From Xiphophorus maculatus (lineage: Eukaryota; Chordata; Actinopteri; Cyprinodontiformes; Poeciliidae), in the NCBI RefSeq assembly GCF_002775205.1, contig NC_036453.1:30481213-30545212 (forward strand): DNA of 64,000 nt, in the 5' to 3' direction. How positions within the stretch are numbered: position 1 is the stretch's first letter; each line of letters begins with the position of its first letter. The notes under the pieces are model-generated. The model had not been told where the DNA came from and ran no database searches. It saw only the letters and a list, made by a program, of their open reading frames with translations. Shown here piece after piece: positions 55,546 to 64,000 of this stretch. Made by a program: the position numbers and the translations under genes.

Positions 55546-57604
55546 CTGTGACATTACTTATTGTCTGTAGTTATTCTTTTATAATTCTATTTGATGCTAT
55601 TAATTGATGTTTTTTGAATGACAAGCAAAACAACCTTCTGTTTGGTACTATGTGTATTTCTTATTTTTATATATAATAGCTGTGAATGTGTTGTTATTCT
55701 CCTGAGTAATTGATAAGTGACTGAATTTATACAAGACTTTTCTAATCATACCTTACACTCAAAAGCTGTTGAACTGAATTCACACCAATAAATAGGCATG
55801 TGACTTATGTGAAACAACAACTACACTGTAAAATAAACATCTCTAATTTATTGTATGATACCAGCAGCTGTATAAATACGGTAAAATTCTTGAACCCCCC
55901 AGAATTTTAATGTGAAATTACGGATTTTATTGTAAAAACAGCTTTCGGTAGTGTACTGTAAATTTAGGGACATCATTTTTTATTATTTTTTTTTTCACAA
56001 TGCACAACAAATTAAAGGTATCTTTGCAAATGAGGAAAGTTTTTTTCCTCTATCAACTCCTGAAAATAACAGCAGTTTACAGATAATGATTGTGTGTAAA
56101 CGTGGCATAAGAATCTAAACTAGGGTTAAACAATTAATAACAAAATCATTCTTATGTCAATATCACTATACGCAGTAACAATAGATAGATTCCAGCTCCT
56201 AGATCCAGGCCGTCTGTCGCCATCTTGATTGTACGGAAGCAGCTTTTGACTTCATTGATTGAAACAATATCCAAAGCAATGGTTGGATTGAGGTTGGAGA
56301 AAATGTCTTTTGGAGTACTGGTCAACTTTATGCAACAACACATATGGACAGTTCTCATCGTCATAACCAATCACAGCATCATCCTCAATGTATGGCTACT
56401 GGCAAACACAAAAAAGCCTCAAAAATGAATTTAAGCCTCTGTAATACTGCTCATAATACTGTTCATATCGTGATATTTACCAAATTTGCATTTTGGAAAT
56501 TTTCCTTATGTCATTCACAGCATTTTATCATACATCATCATACTCAATACATATATCATACACATCATGCCTAATCTAAATCTCTATGCAAAGTCCAGAC
56601 CACAACAACCAAAAAGGATAAACAACAGAAATATTTGAACAACCCAACATGAACGAAATATAAAGAACCAAAGATTGAGAAATTGCCTAAATGCAGCTTG
56701 ACTAAAGATTCTCAACTAAATCTACTGGAAAATCATTGTCTCCTAAAAAAATGTTACGTTATGTTGCTGATTTTTGCCCAGGACCTTCTTACAAATGACA
56801 TCTAGTTCTCAACAGGATTTTATCTGGTTAAGTAAAGGAAAACAAAAGAAGAGAAAAGAAAGCAAAAGAGAAGAAAAGAAAGTATACCTCACTGTGGATT
56901 CTAGAGAGAGTTTGAATAAAGTGTAATTTAACTTTTCATCCCATTGTGCAAACTGGCATACTGAGATCTTTCCCAGTATGCCATGAAACCTTACAGTTTC
57001 ATGTAGAATTTGCATGAATTATCAAGTTGATAATTGAAAAGAAATATTGACTTTCTGATTGGTGATTAAAAATCAAGTATTTTGTGAAATAAACATGGAT
57101 TCCTTTTTACAGAAGTGAAAAAGGCCCAAGTGATTTAAAGGCAACAAACAGAAATAATAACCAATGCTGTGATTAATGTATTGATTCATGTGTTGATTAA
57201 ATAAAGATTGAATGTTGATTGCTTTGCTTGTAATAAAATGAAAAGTGATTATAAATGTATTAGATGTGACAATACTGTGAGGCCTTCAGCCTTTGTATTA
57301 TCAGTAACTAGTAACAGTAACTTGAGCAAAAGCAAAAGGGACTAGAGAGACTTGTCACTTCTCTAGTTTTTAAAACTTTCTTTCAATGACTTCAGTGTGA
57401 AGGACGCAGATGCAAAAACCTGATAAGTCAAAAACATGCACAAGTTAAGTTTTCTTTAATGGATTATGGGTAATTATGTCTTATTTGTCCAATATGGACG
57501 TTATTTTTGCAGATGATATTTAGTATTATGGTAACAGAAAGGAGCTTTTTGAGTGACAGAAACCAGTGAGTCACACAGATGTATGATAATCACAGGAGAA
57601 AAGA
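55546..57604. other. F-to-H spacer, copy 3
   Basis: Collinear with 41963-44018. It has the MITE-like piece at about 55825-56006 and the empty hAT site near 57300. No gene. Confidence 0.6.
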
Positions 57605-57612
57605 TATAAAAG
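57605..57612 (+). promoter_or_regulatory. TATA box of OR-H3
   Basis: TATAAAAG, 142 bases before the ATG. Confidence 0.5.
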
Positions 57613-57746
57613 GAAAGGTAACCCTGCAACAGACCAGAGAGCAGCACACTCATCCTATTCTCTGGTGTGCTGGGTGACAGCAACTTCTTTCAAGCTACTC
57701 TGTCGTTCTTGATTATGTTTTTGAGCCTGGTAAATGTGTAATAGTG

Positions 57747-58370
57747 ATGTATAGAGAGACTCTGCCTACCTCTATATTTAACTCCACATTTGTTCGACCT
57801 GCAGAGTTTTATCTTGGTGGGTTTTACAACATCCCTCATGTTAAATATTACTATGTATTCTTGTGCTTTGTGTACATCATGACTGTCCTTGGCAATGGTT
57901 TCCTCCTCTCTGTTATCTACCTGGTGAAGACTCTACATAGTCCTAAATATATAATAGTTTTCAACTTGGCTTTCACAGATCTATGTGGGAGCACTGCTCT
58001 CATCCCAAAACTCTTGGACACATTTTTGCTTAACAGAAGATACATTGTTTATGAAGCCTGCTTAGCTCACATGTTCTTTGTTTTACTATTCGGAGGGATA
58101 CAGTCATGGACGCTTGTCACAATGGCATATGACAGATTAATAGCAATTTGCTTCCCATTAAGGTATCACAGCATTATAACTACAAAATCTGTTGTTGTAA
58201 TCCTGCTGTGTTGTTGGATGTTTTTGGTTGGCATCATGGCAACTTCGGCTGGTTTTATTAATCGCCTCTCGTTCTGTTCATCTATAGAGATTAAAAGCTT
58301 CTTCTGTGATCATGGACCAATATATCAGCTGGCCTGTAATGATAAATCTTACAGTTACATATTGGCTACT
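57747..58370 (+). pseudogene. Odorant receptor OR-H3, interrupted by BEL/Pao
   Basis: The first 208 codons of an H-type receptor (TM1 to the start of TM5, ending SYSYILAT) are intact and nearly identical to H1/H2. The coding frame is then cut by the element starting at 58371. The 3' part should lie beyond the window. With TM5-TM7 displaced it cannot make a receptor. Confidence 0.93.
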
Positions 58371-61300
58371 TGTGCTGTTAGAGTGGTATTAGTGTTGTTG
58401 TAAGTGTAGTTTTAGCACCCCCAACAGGAGATTTTGTAAATAGCAAGTGACGTCACAGGAAGTAAAAGATCGGTGGATGTTTACATGGTGCTTGACGTCT
58501 GATCATTATCCACGTCCATCTGCCTCCATCCTTCGTCTTTCGTGTTATCGTCTGTATGTATACTGTTTGTTATCTACTTATGTTTAGCTTATTCACTATA
58601 TTTTACTAACAAAATGGTGCATGTTGTAATCGTATTTTTTGTTGTATTTATTTCAGTTTCACACTTTCTGCATTAGTAAACCTGTGGACAAAGAGAATTG
58701 TCTTCAGTGTGTTAATGGAAGAAAGGTGTTGAACCTTGCTGCCGGTCCTCTACTTCGTGGTGAAGTGGGAAAGACAGTACAGTGAAAAGACGATACGTTA
58801 TACACGAGGTAATCCAGTGAGTATCACTACAGCAACTGTCATCACACAAAACAGCTTCTACCGACCTGCAATATGGAGACAAAGTCAGCGTCATTAAAGA
58901 CAAGGTCTTATGCATCAATGTCATCCACTCGTTCCAGTGGAACAGCAACTAGCGCTGCAGCTGCAAAAGCCAGGGCTAACGCTGAAGCGGCAAAGGCACG
59001 TTTAGTATTTGCAGAAAAAGAAATGAAGTTAAAAATGGAAAAAGCTCGTCTAGAAGCTTCAATGGAAATGTTGACTATAGAAAAGGAGACTGCTGCAGCC
59101 ATAGCAAAGGCAGAAGCTTTAGAAGCAGTGGTGGGAGCAAGTGAAGGAAAACACAGCTGTAGGCTTCCTTTCATCTCATCAGTAGTTGACTCTTCCGAGC
59201 GCACAAAAGAGTATGTGGAGAACCAGGCTAAACTTTCAGCAGACATACATGTGGAATCACACGATGCGCCGTGTTTACAGTCACAACGGCTACCTCTAGA
59301 ACAACCTTCACACAATACGTTGTACATGCCACATCTCACTCCACCAAGAGATGATTGCACTGCTGTTGCTAATGTTTTTAAAACACAGCAAAAAAGCCTT
59401 AACCCATTTATCACAATGGATGTCAACGCCACCTCATCGCAACAGATGGAGCACCAGTACAGAACTATAACAGAAAATGATCAAGATTCTGTAATGCCTG
59501 CACACAGTCCCACTGTAAATCAGCAACCATGTGACACGAACAATGCAATGGAAGCTCGTCCCACATCCCAACGTGGCAACTTCCAGCAGCCTGCTCACTC
59601 AACTGGTTCGCAGATGACAGACTTCGTCAGATTTCTAGCACGAAGAGAACTTGTTACAACAGGTCTTTTACAGTTTAACGACAGACCGGAGAACTACAGG
59701 GCCTGGCGACGTTCATTCCAGAATGCCATAAGAGACTTAAACCTAACATGTGATGAAGAAATGGACCTGCTTGTCAAATGGCTGGGAAGTGAATCAACTG
59801 AGCATGCAAAACGCATAAGATCTATCCATATAAACCAGCCAGCTAGAGGGTTAAACATGATCTGGAACAGATTAGATGTGTCTTATGGTGCATCTGAAGC
59901 TATTGAGAAAGCATTGTTTGAGAGACTTGATCGTTTTCCAAAAATTGGAAACAAGGATCACACCAAACTTCAGGACCTCAGTGATTTACTGATGGAATTA
60001 GATGCAGCTAAGGCTGAGGGAGATCTGCCTGGTCTTTCTTATCTTGATACTCCCAGAGGTGTACATGCAGTAGCACAAAAATTACCTTATAGTATACAAG
60101 AAAAATGGCTCTCTCATGGATCTTCTTATAAACAATTACATTGTGTACCGTTCCCCCCATTCTCAGTCTTTGTCTCATTCATCTACAATCAAGCACAAAT
60201 AAGGAATGATCCTAGCTTCAACTTTGTTTGTCAAGATGAAGTTAAAGTTAACATACAAAGACCTCCATGGAAAAACAGAACAAGGGAAATCTCAGTTCAC
60301 AAAACAGAAGTATCAGCTGCTGCGTGCTCAGACAACAGATACAAAAAGAACATGGAGGATCCAGATAGGAGATGTCCAATACATAACAAGCCCCACACAT
60401 TACAGAAATGTCGTACATTTCGGGAAAAACCTTTAGAAGAAAGGAAAACTTTTCTCAAAGAAAATGGCATCTGTTTTAAGTGTTGCAACTCCTCAGCACA
60501 CACTGCCAGAGACTGCCAAACTATTGTTAAGTGCACTGAATGCACCAGTGACAGACACTCTTCAGCACTACACCCGGGTCAGGCACCATGGGTTAAAGAC
60601 ACCCAACCACCAATAAAGCACGGCGGGGAGCCAGAACCCATTCAAACTTCAGAAGTTACTAGCCAGTGCACTTCAGTCTGTGGAGAAGACCGTGCAGTCA
60701 AGAACTGCTCCAAGATATGCCTGGCCAGAGTCTATCCTAAAGGAGAAAGTGACAAAGCCATAAAGGCTTATGTTATCATAGATGAGCAGAGTAACAGGTC
60801 TCTGGCACACTCGAGTTTCTTCGACACGTTTGGTGTTCAAGGCCCGGCTGCTTCGTACTCACTAAAGACTTGCTCTGGAATGTCTGAAAATATGGGAAGA
60901 GTAGCTTCAGACTTCTGTATAGAGTCAATGGATGGTAAAACAGTGCAGCTACTACCAAGTCTGCTGGAGTGTAACGAGATACCAGACAACAGAGCAGAAA
61001 TTCCAACACCGAGTGCTGCTCTTTATCATGAACATCTCAAACCAATCGTTCACCTCATCCCAGAACTCGAACCAGATGTTCCTATTATGCTCCTACTTGG
61101 ACGTGACATCATCAGGCTTCATAAGGTTCACAAATGCATCAATGGCCCACCAGAAGCTCCCTATGCTCAGAAACTTGCTTTAGGATGGGTGATTGTGGGC
61201 AAAGTCTGCCTTGGGCGTGTTCATAAGCCACTCAGCGTGAACACATATTTCACCAACATTCTCGAACAGGCTCGTACAACCATTTTTGAGCCCTGTCCAA

Positions 61301-64000
61301 GTGTTCTACATGTTAAAGAGAGATACAGTCCCAAAAGATCAAAGGATGTCAATGAGGTAGAAGATTTTGAGCTAGGTCGCACAGTGTTCCAACTTACCAG
61401 TGAAGATAATAAACAAGCTTCATCCTTTGAAGATCTTGCCTTCATGGCAATAATGAAACAAGGAGTAAAAAAGGATGCTAGTAATAGCTGGGTTGCTCCT
61501 CTACCATTCAGACAGCCAAGACAGCACCTCCCTGATAATAGACAGCAGACTATTAGGCGATTTCACTCTCTCAAACACAACCTAGAGAGGAAACCGGAGA
61601 TGAGCCAACACTTCTTCTCCTTTATGGAAAAAATATTTGAAAATGGACATGCTGAAGTAGCTCCACTTCTCAAACTAAACCAGGAACGGTGGTACCTTCC
61701 TATTTTTGGGGTGTATCACCCAAAGAAGCCTGGCAACATTCGTGTTGTGTTTGATTCAAGTGCACAGCATCAGGGGGTGTCTTTAAATGATGTTCTCTTG
61801 AAAGGACCAGACCTCAACAATCTACTCCTTGGTGTTCTGATGAGATTTCGCAAAGAAGCCATTGCCATAACTGCAGACATCAAACAAATGTTTCATTCCT
61901 TCCTTGTGAGGGAAGAGGATCGTAACTTCTTACGGTTTTTTTGGTTCAAGGACAACGACCCTACACAGGAAGTCATCGAGTACCGCATGACAGTGCATGT
62001 GTTTGGAAACAGCCCCAGTCCAGCAGTCGCTATTTACTGCCTTAGGCAAGCTGCGATGGAAGGAGAACCACATCATGACCCTGGAGTGAAAGACTTTGTC
62101 AACCGTGACTTCTATGTGGACGATGCACTTAAGTCCTTTTCTACTGTAAAAGGTGCAGTCAGTTTGCTGAAGAACACACAGGATGTTCTAGCAAACTCTA
62201 ACTTGAGGCTCCACAAAATTGCTTCTAACAACAAAGAAGTTATGGAAGCTTTTCCTGCTGAAGACCGTGCAAACGACTTGAAGGATTTGGACCTAAGCTC
62301 AGACGTTCTTCCTGAACAACGGAGCTTGGGACTGAACTGGAACTTGGAGTCTGACGCATTTGTATTCAAAATCGATCAAGTAGAGAAACCCTTTACACGT
62401 CGAGGCGTCTTGTCTGTGGTAAACAGTGTGTACGACCCTTTAGGATTCGTGGCTCCTGTGACCATCCAAGGGAAGTACATTCTGCGAGAACTGACACAGC
62501 AAAGAGTAGACTGGGATTCTCGCCTTCCTGACATGATGGAGGAACAATGGATGATTTGGCGAGATTCACTGCAAGATCTAAGTAGCTTGAAGATTCCAAG
62601 ACCCTATACCGAAGTTTCCCTTTCAACAGCAAAGACAAGAGAACTGTGTGTTTTTTCGGATGCATCAACCAAGGCTATTGCAGCAGTTGCTTATCTCAAG
62701 GTGGTGAATGAGGCAGGAAATATACAAACTGGCTTTGTCATGGGGAAGGCAAAACTGGCACCCAGACCTGAACACACAGTTCCCAGACTTGAGCTTTGTG
62801 CAGCTGTACTGGCTGTAGAGCTGGCAGACTTCATATCATCTGAACTTGACGTGTATGTGGATGCAACAACCTTCTACACTGATAGTAAGGTGGTGCTCGG
62901 ATACATAAATAACGAAACAAGGCGTTTTTATGTATATGTTAGCAACCGTGTTGTGCGCATAAGAAGATCCTCCCATCCCAAGCAGTGGAAGTATGTGTCA
63001 ACAGTAGAAAATCCGGCAGATTGTGCAACGAGATCTGTACCAGCTGCCTTTCTCTCAAATACCTCTTGGCTTAGAGGGCCTAGTTTTCTTACTGAGCCTA
63101 GACAAGAATCTTTAGAACAAGGTTCCTTTGAGCTTGTGGAGCCAAACGTGGATGTTGAAGTCCGTCCCCAAATCTCTACTCTGAAAACACAGGCTTCTCT
63201 TACATTGCTTGGTTCCCATCGCTTTTCTAAGTTCTCTACCTGGCAAGCTTTGAGACGTGCCATTGCTACTCTTCTTCATGTTGCAATCAGCTTTCATACG
63301 GTCACAGAAAACAGACAGTGTAAAAGGTGGCACTTATGTCAGAAAGCAGGCACACCTGACCAGCTCAATCTATCAGAGGATGTCATTATTCGGACTGTCC
63401 AGGAAGAGGCATATGCTGAAGAATTGGCCTGTCTCAAAAACGGTCAAGTGATCTCACGAAGAAGTCCTCTTAAGGCCCTGGATCCCTTTATTGATGAACA
63501 CAACATCCTAAGAGTAGGTGGTCGGATGAGACATGGAGAAATATCTCTGGAAGAAAAGCACCCTAAGATCATTCCTGGTAAGACCCATATTGCCACACTG
63601 TTGGTCCGATATTACCATGAACAAACCCTGCACCAAGGCCGTCACTTCACCGAAGGTGCAATTCGTGCAGCGGGTATCTGGATTATTGGTTTGAAGAGAC
63701 TGGTTGGCAATGTCATTTATTATTGTGTCACATGTCGAAAGCTCCGTGGTGTCCCTCCACAACAAAAGATGGCCGACCTGCCAGCAGATCGTCTCTCCAT
63801 GGACCCTCCATTTACTTACATTGGATTGGATGTGTTTGGCCCATGGAATGTTGTTGCAAGGCGTACAAGGGGTGGTCTCGCCCATAGTAAAAGATGGGCT
63901 GTGATATTCACTTGCATGGCTGTTAGGGCAGTTCACATTGAGGTTATCGAGTCTTTGGACACCTCCTGCTTTATCAATGCTCTCAGGAGATTTTTGGCCA
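58371..64000 (+). mobile_element. BEL/Pao LTR retrotransposon, 5' part
   Basis: Begins TGTGCTGTTAG exactly where H3 departs from H1/H2, so 58371 is the LTR start. The LTR ends before about 58850; its exact end cannot be fixed without the partner outside the window. The LTR has a perfect TGACGTCA palindrome (58448-58455), a CREB/ATF-type site. A single gag-pol frame opens at 58873 and stays open to the window edge. As far as visible it looks whole, with no break seen, and is young because it sits in a recent OR copy. Confidence 0.85.
58873..64000 (+). CDS. Gag-Pol polyprotein of the BEL/Pao element (partial)
   Basis: Open from METKSASLKTRS to the window end, about 1700 codons. The N-terminal region has an alanine/lysine/glutamate-rich stretch likely to form a coiled coil, followed by a Gag domain (FNDRPENYRAWRRSFQNAI). 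A zinc knuckle CFKCCNSSAHTARDC lies at about 60474-60518, a protease-like IDEQSNRS near 60779, and a reverse transcriptase with ITADIKQMFH and FYVDDALKSF near 62110. An RNase H-like region follows (FSDASTKAIAAVAY, FYTDSKVVLGYI), then an integrase whose start is visible (CVTCRKLRG zinc region, FTYIGLDVFGPW near 63810). The YVDD box and domain order mark the Pao group. The C terminus lies outside the window. Confidence 0.88.
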   Translation, partial: METKSASLKTRSYASMSSTRSSGTATSAAAAKARANAEAAKARLVFAEKEMKLKMEKARLEASMEMLTIEKETAAAIAKAEALEAVVGASEGKHSCRLPFISSVVDSSERTKEYVENQAKLSADIHVESHDAPCLQSQRLPLEQPSHNTLYMPHLTPPRDDCTAVANVFKTQQKSLNPFITMDVNATSSQQMEHQYRTITENDQDSVMPAHSPTVNQQPCDTNNAMEARPTSQRGNFQQPAHSTGSQMTDFVRFLARRELVTTGLLQFNDRPENYRAWRRSFQNAIRDLNLTCDEEMDLLVKWLGSESTEHAKRIRSIHINQPARGLNMIWNRLDVSYGASEAIEKALFERLDRFPKIGNKDHTKLQDLSDLLMELDAAKAEGDLPGLSYLDTPRGVHAVAQKLPYSIQEKWLSHGSSYKQLHCVPFPPFSVFVSFIYNQAQIRNDPSFNFVCQDEVKVNIQRPPWKNRTREISVHKTEVSAAACSDNRYKKNMEDPDRRCPIHNKPHTLQKCRTFREKPLEERKTFLKENGICFKCCNSSAHTARDCQTIVKCTECTSDRHSSALHPGQAPWVKDTQPPIKHGGEPEPIQTSEVTSQCTSVCGEDRAVKNCSKICLARVYPKGESDKAIKAYVIIDEQSNRSLAHSSFFDTFGVQGPAASYSLKTCSGMSENMGRVASDFCIESMDGKTVQLLPSLLECNEIPDNRAEIPTPSAALYHEHLKPIVHLIPELEPDVPIMLLLGRDIIRLHKVHKCINGPPEAPYAQKLALGWVIVGKVCLGRVHKPLSVNTYFTNILEQARTTIFEPCPSVLHVKERYSPKRSKDVNEVEDFELGRTVFQLTSEDNKQASSFEDLAFMAIMKQGVKKDASNSWVAPLPFRQPRQHLPDNRQQTIRRFHSLKHNLERKPEMSQHFFSFMEKIFENGHAEVAPLLKLNQERWYLPIFGVYHPKKPGNIRVVFDSSAQHQGVSLNDVLLKGPDLNNLLLGVLMRFRKEAIAITADIKQMFHSFLVREEDRNFLRFFWFKDNDPTQEVIEYRMTVHVFGNSPSPAVAIYCLRQAAMEGEPHHDPGVKDFVNRDFYVDDALKSFSTVKGAVSLLKNTQDVLANSNLRLHKIASNNKEVMEAFPAEDRANDLKDLDLSSDVLPEQRSLGLNWNLESDAFVFKIDQVEKPFTRRGVLSVVNSVYDPLGFVAPVTIQGKYILRELTQQRVDWDSRLPDMMEEQWMIWRDSLQDLSSLKIPRPYTEVSLSTAKTRELCVFSDASTKAIAAVAYLKVVNEAGNIQTGFVMGKAKLAPRPEHTVPRLELCAAVLAVELADFISSELDVYVDATTFYTDSKVVLGYINNETRRFYVYVSNRVVRIRRSSHPKQWKYVSTVENPADCATRSVPAAFLSNTSWLRGPSFLTEPRQESLEQGSFELVEPNVDVEVRPQISTLKTQASLTLLGSHRFSKFSTWQALRRAIATLLHVAISFHTVTENRQCKRWHLCQKAGTPDQLNLSEDVIIRTVQEEAYAEELACLKNGQVISRRSPLKALDPFIDEHNILRVGGRMRHGEISLEEKHPKIIPGKTHIATLLVRYYHEQTLHQGRHFTEGAIRAAGIWIIGLKRLVGNVIYYCVTCRKLRGVPPQQKMADLPADRLSMDPPFTYIGLDVFGPWNVVARRTRGGLAHSKRWAVIFTCMAVRAVHIEVIESLDTSCFINALRRFLA

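Larger units (their letters stand above)
55325..64000 (+). repeat. Array II tandem unit, copy 3 (partial)
   Basis: F 3' fragment, spacer and the first two thirds of H3, then the BEL/Pao element to the window end. Whether a J gene follows cannot be seen. Confidence 0.8.

Noticed and set aside
58908-59432. 174-codon minus-strand frame rich in Ala and Ser
   Set aside because: Antisense shadow of the alanine/lysine-rich Gag coding region of the BEL/Pao element.

Overview
The window is vertebrate nuclear DNA, almost certainly from a ray-finned (teleost, probably percomorph) fish. It is AT-rich, its host genes are fish-type odorant receptors (ORs), and it carries repeats typical of teleosts: a tRNA-derived SINE with an ATGG-type tail, hAT and piggyBac MITEs, a Gmr1-like retrotransposon and a BEL/Pao retrotransposon. 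The species cannot be named from this sequence alone. No CRISPR array, operon or other prokaryotic feature is present.

Layout. 1-3.9 kb is gene-free apart from a piggyBac-like MITE and a SINE tail. 3.9-5.2 kb holds one minus-strand OR (OR-A) of a different subfamily, split into four coding exons by three very short introns. 5.2-12 kb is a gene-poor stretch with transposon scraps. 12-26.5 kb is OR array I on the plus strand: OR-B (one-base frameshift), OR-C (278-base deletion), OR-D, OR-C2, OR-D2 and OR-E. C+D and C2+D2 lie in two copies of a tandem duplication of about 5.5 kb. 28-64 kb is OR array II, also on the plus strand and of a second subfamily: OR-F, then three copies of a unit that would be about 7.8 kb without insertions, each starting with the 3' end of F and followed by an H gene and a J gene. 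Copies 1 and 2 are complete and copy 3 runs off the window.

Intact OR genes by reading frame are A, D, C2, D2, E, F, H1, H2 and J2. Broken ones are B, C, J1 (LTR element inserted), H3 (BEL/Pao inserted) and two 3' fragments of F left at duplication junctions. All ORs should act as seven-transmembrane G-protein-coupled odorant receptors in olfactory sensory neurons. Several have a TATA-like box about 140-150 bases before the ATG at a conserved spacing.

The array II copies have collected different insertions since they arose: a hAT element with an LTR-like insert, a GC-rich non-autonomous LTR element, a piggyBac remnant with a LINE inside it, a Gmr1-like element and a BEL/Pao element. Because the sister copies keep the empty sites, most insertion boundaries and target duplications can be read directly. 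The most notable observations are the intron-containing OR, the crossover hybrid OR-D, the inverted copy of the promoter region in front of D and D2, the duplication-junction fragments, and the two unusual LTR elements (self-priming with five in-frame repeat arrays; integrase placed before reverse transcriptase). I did not find a clearly new multi-gene system.
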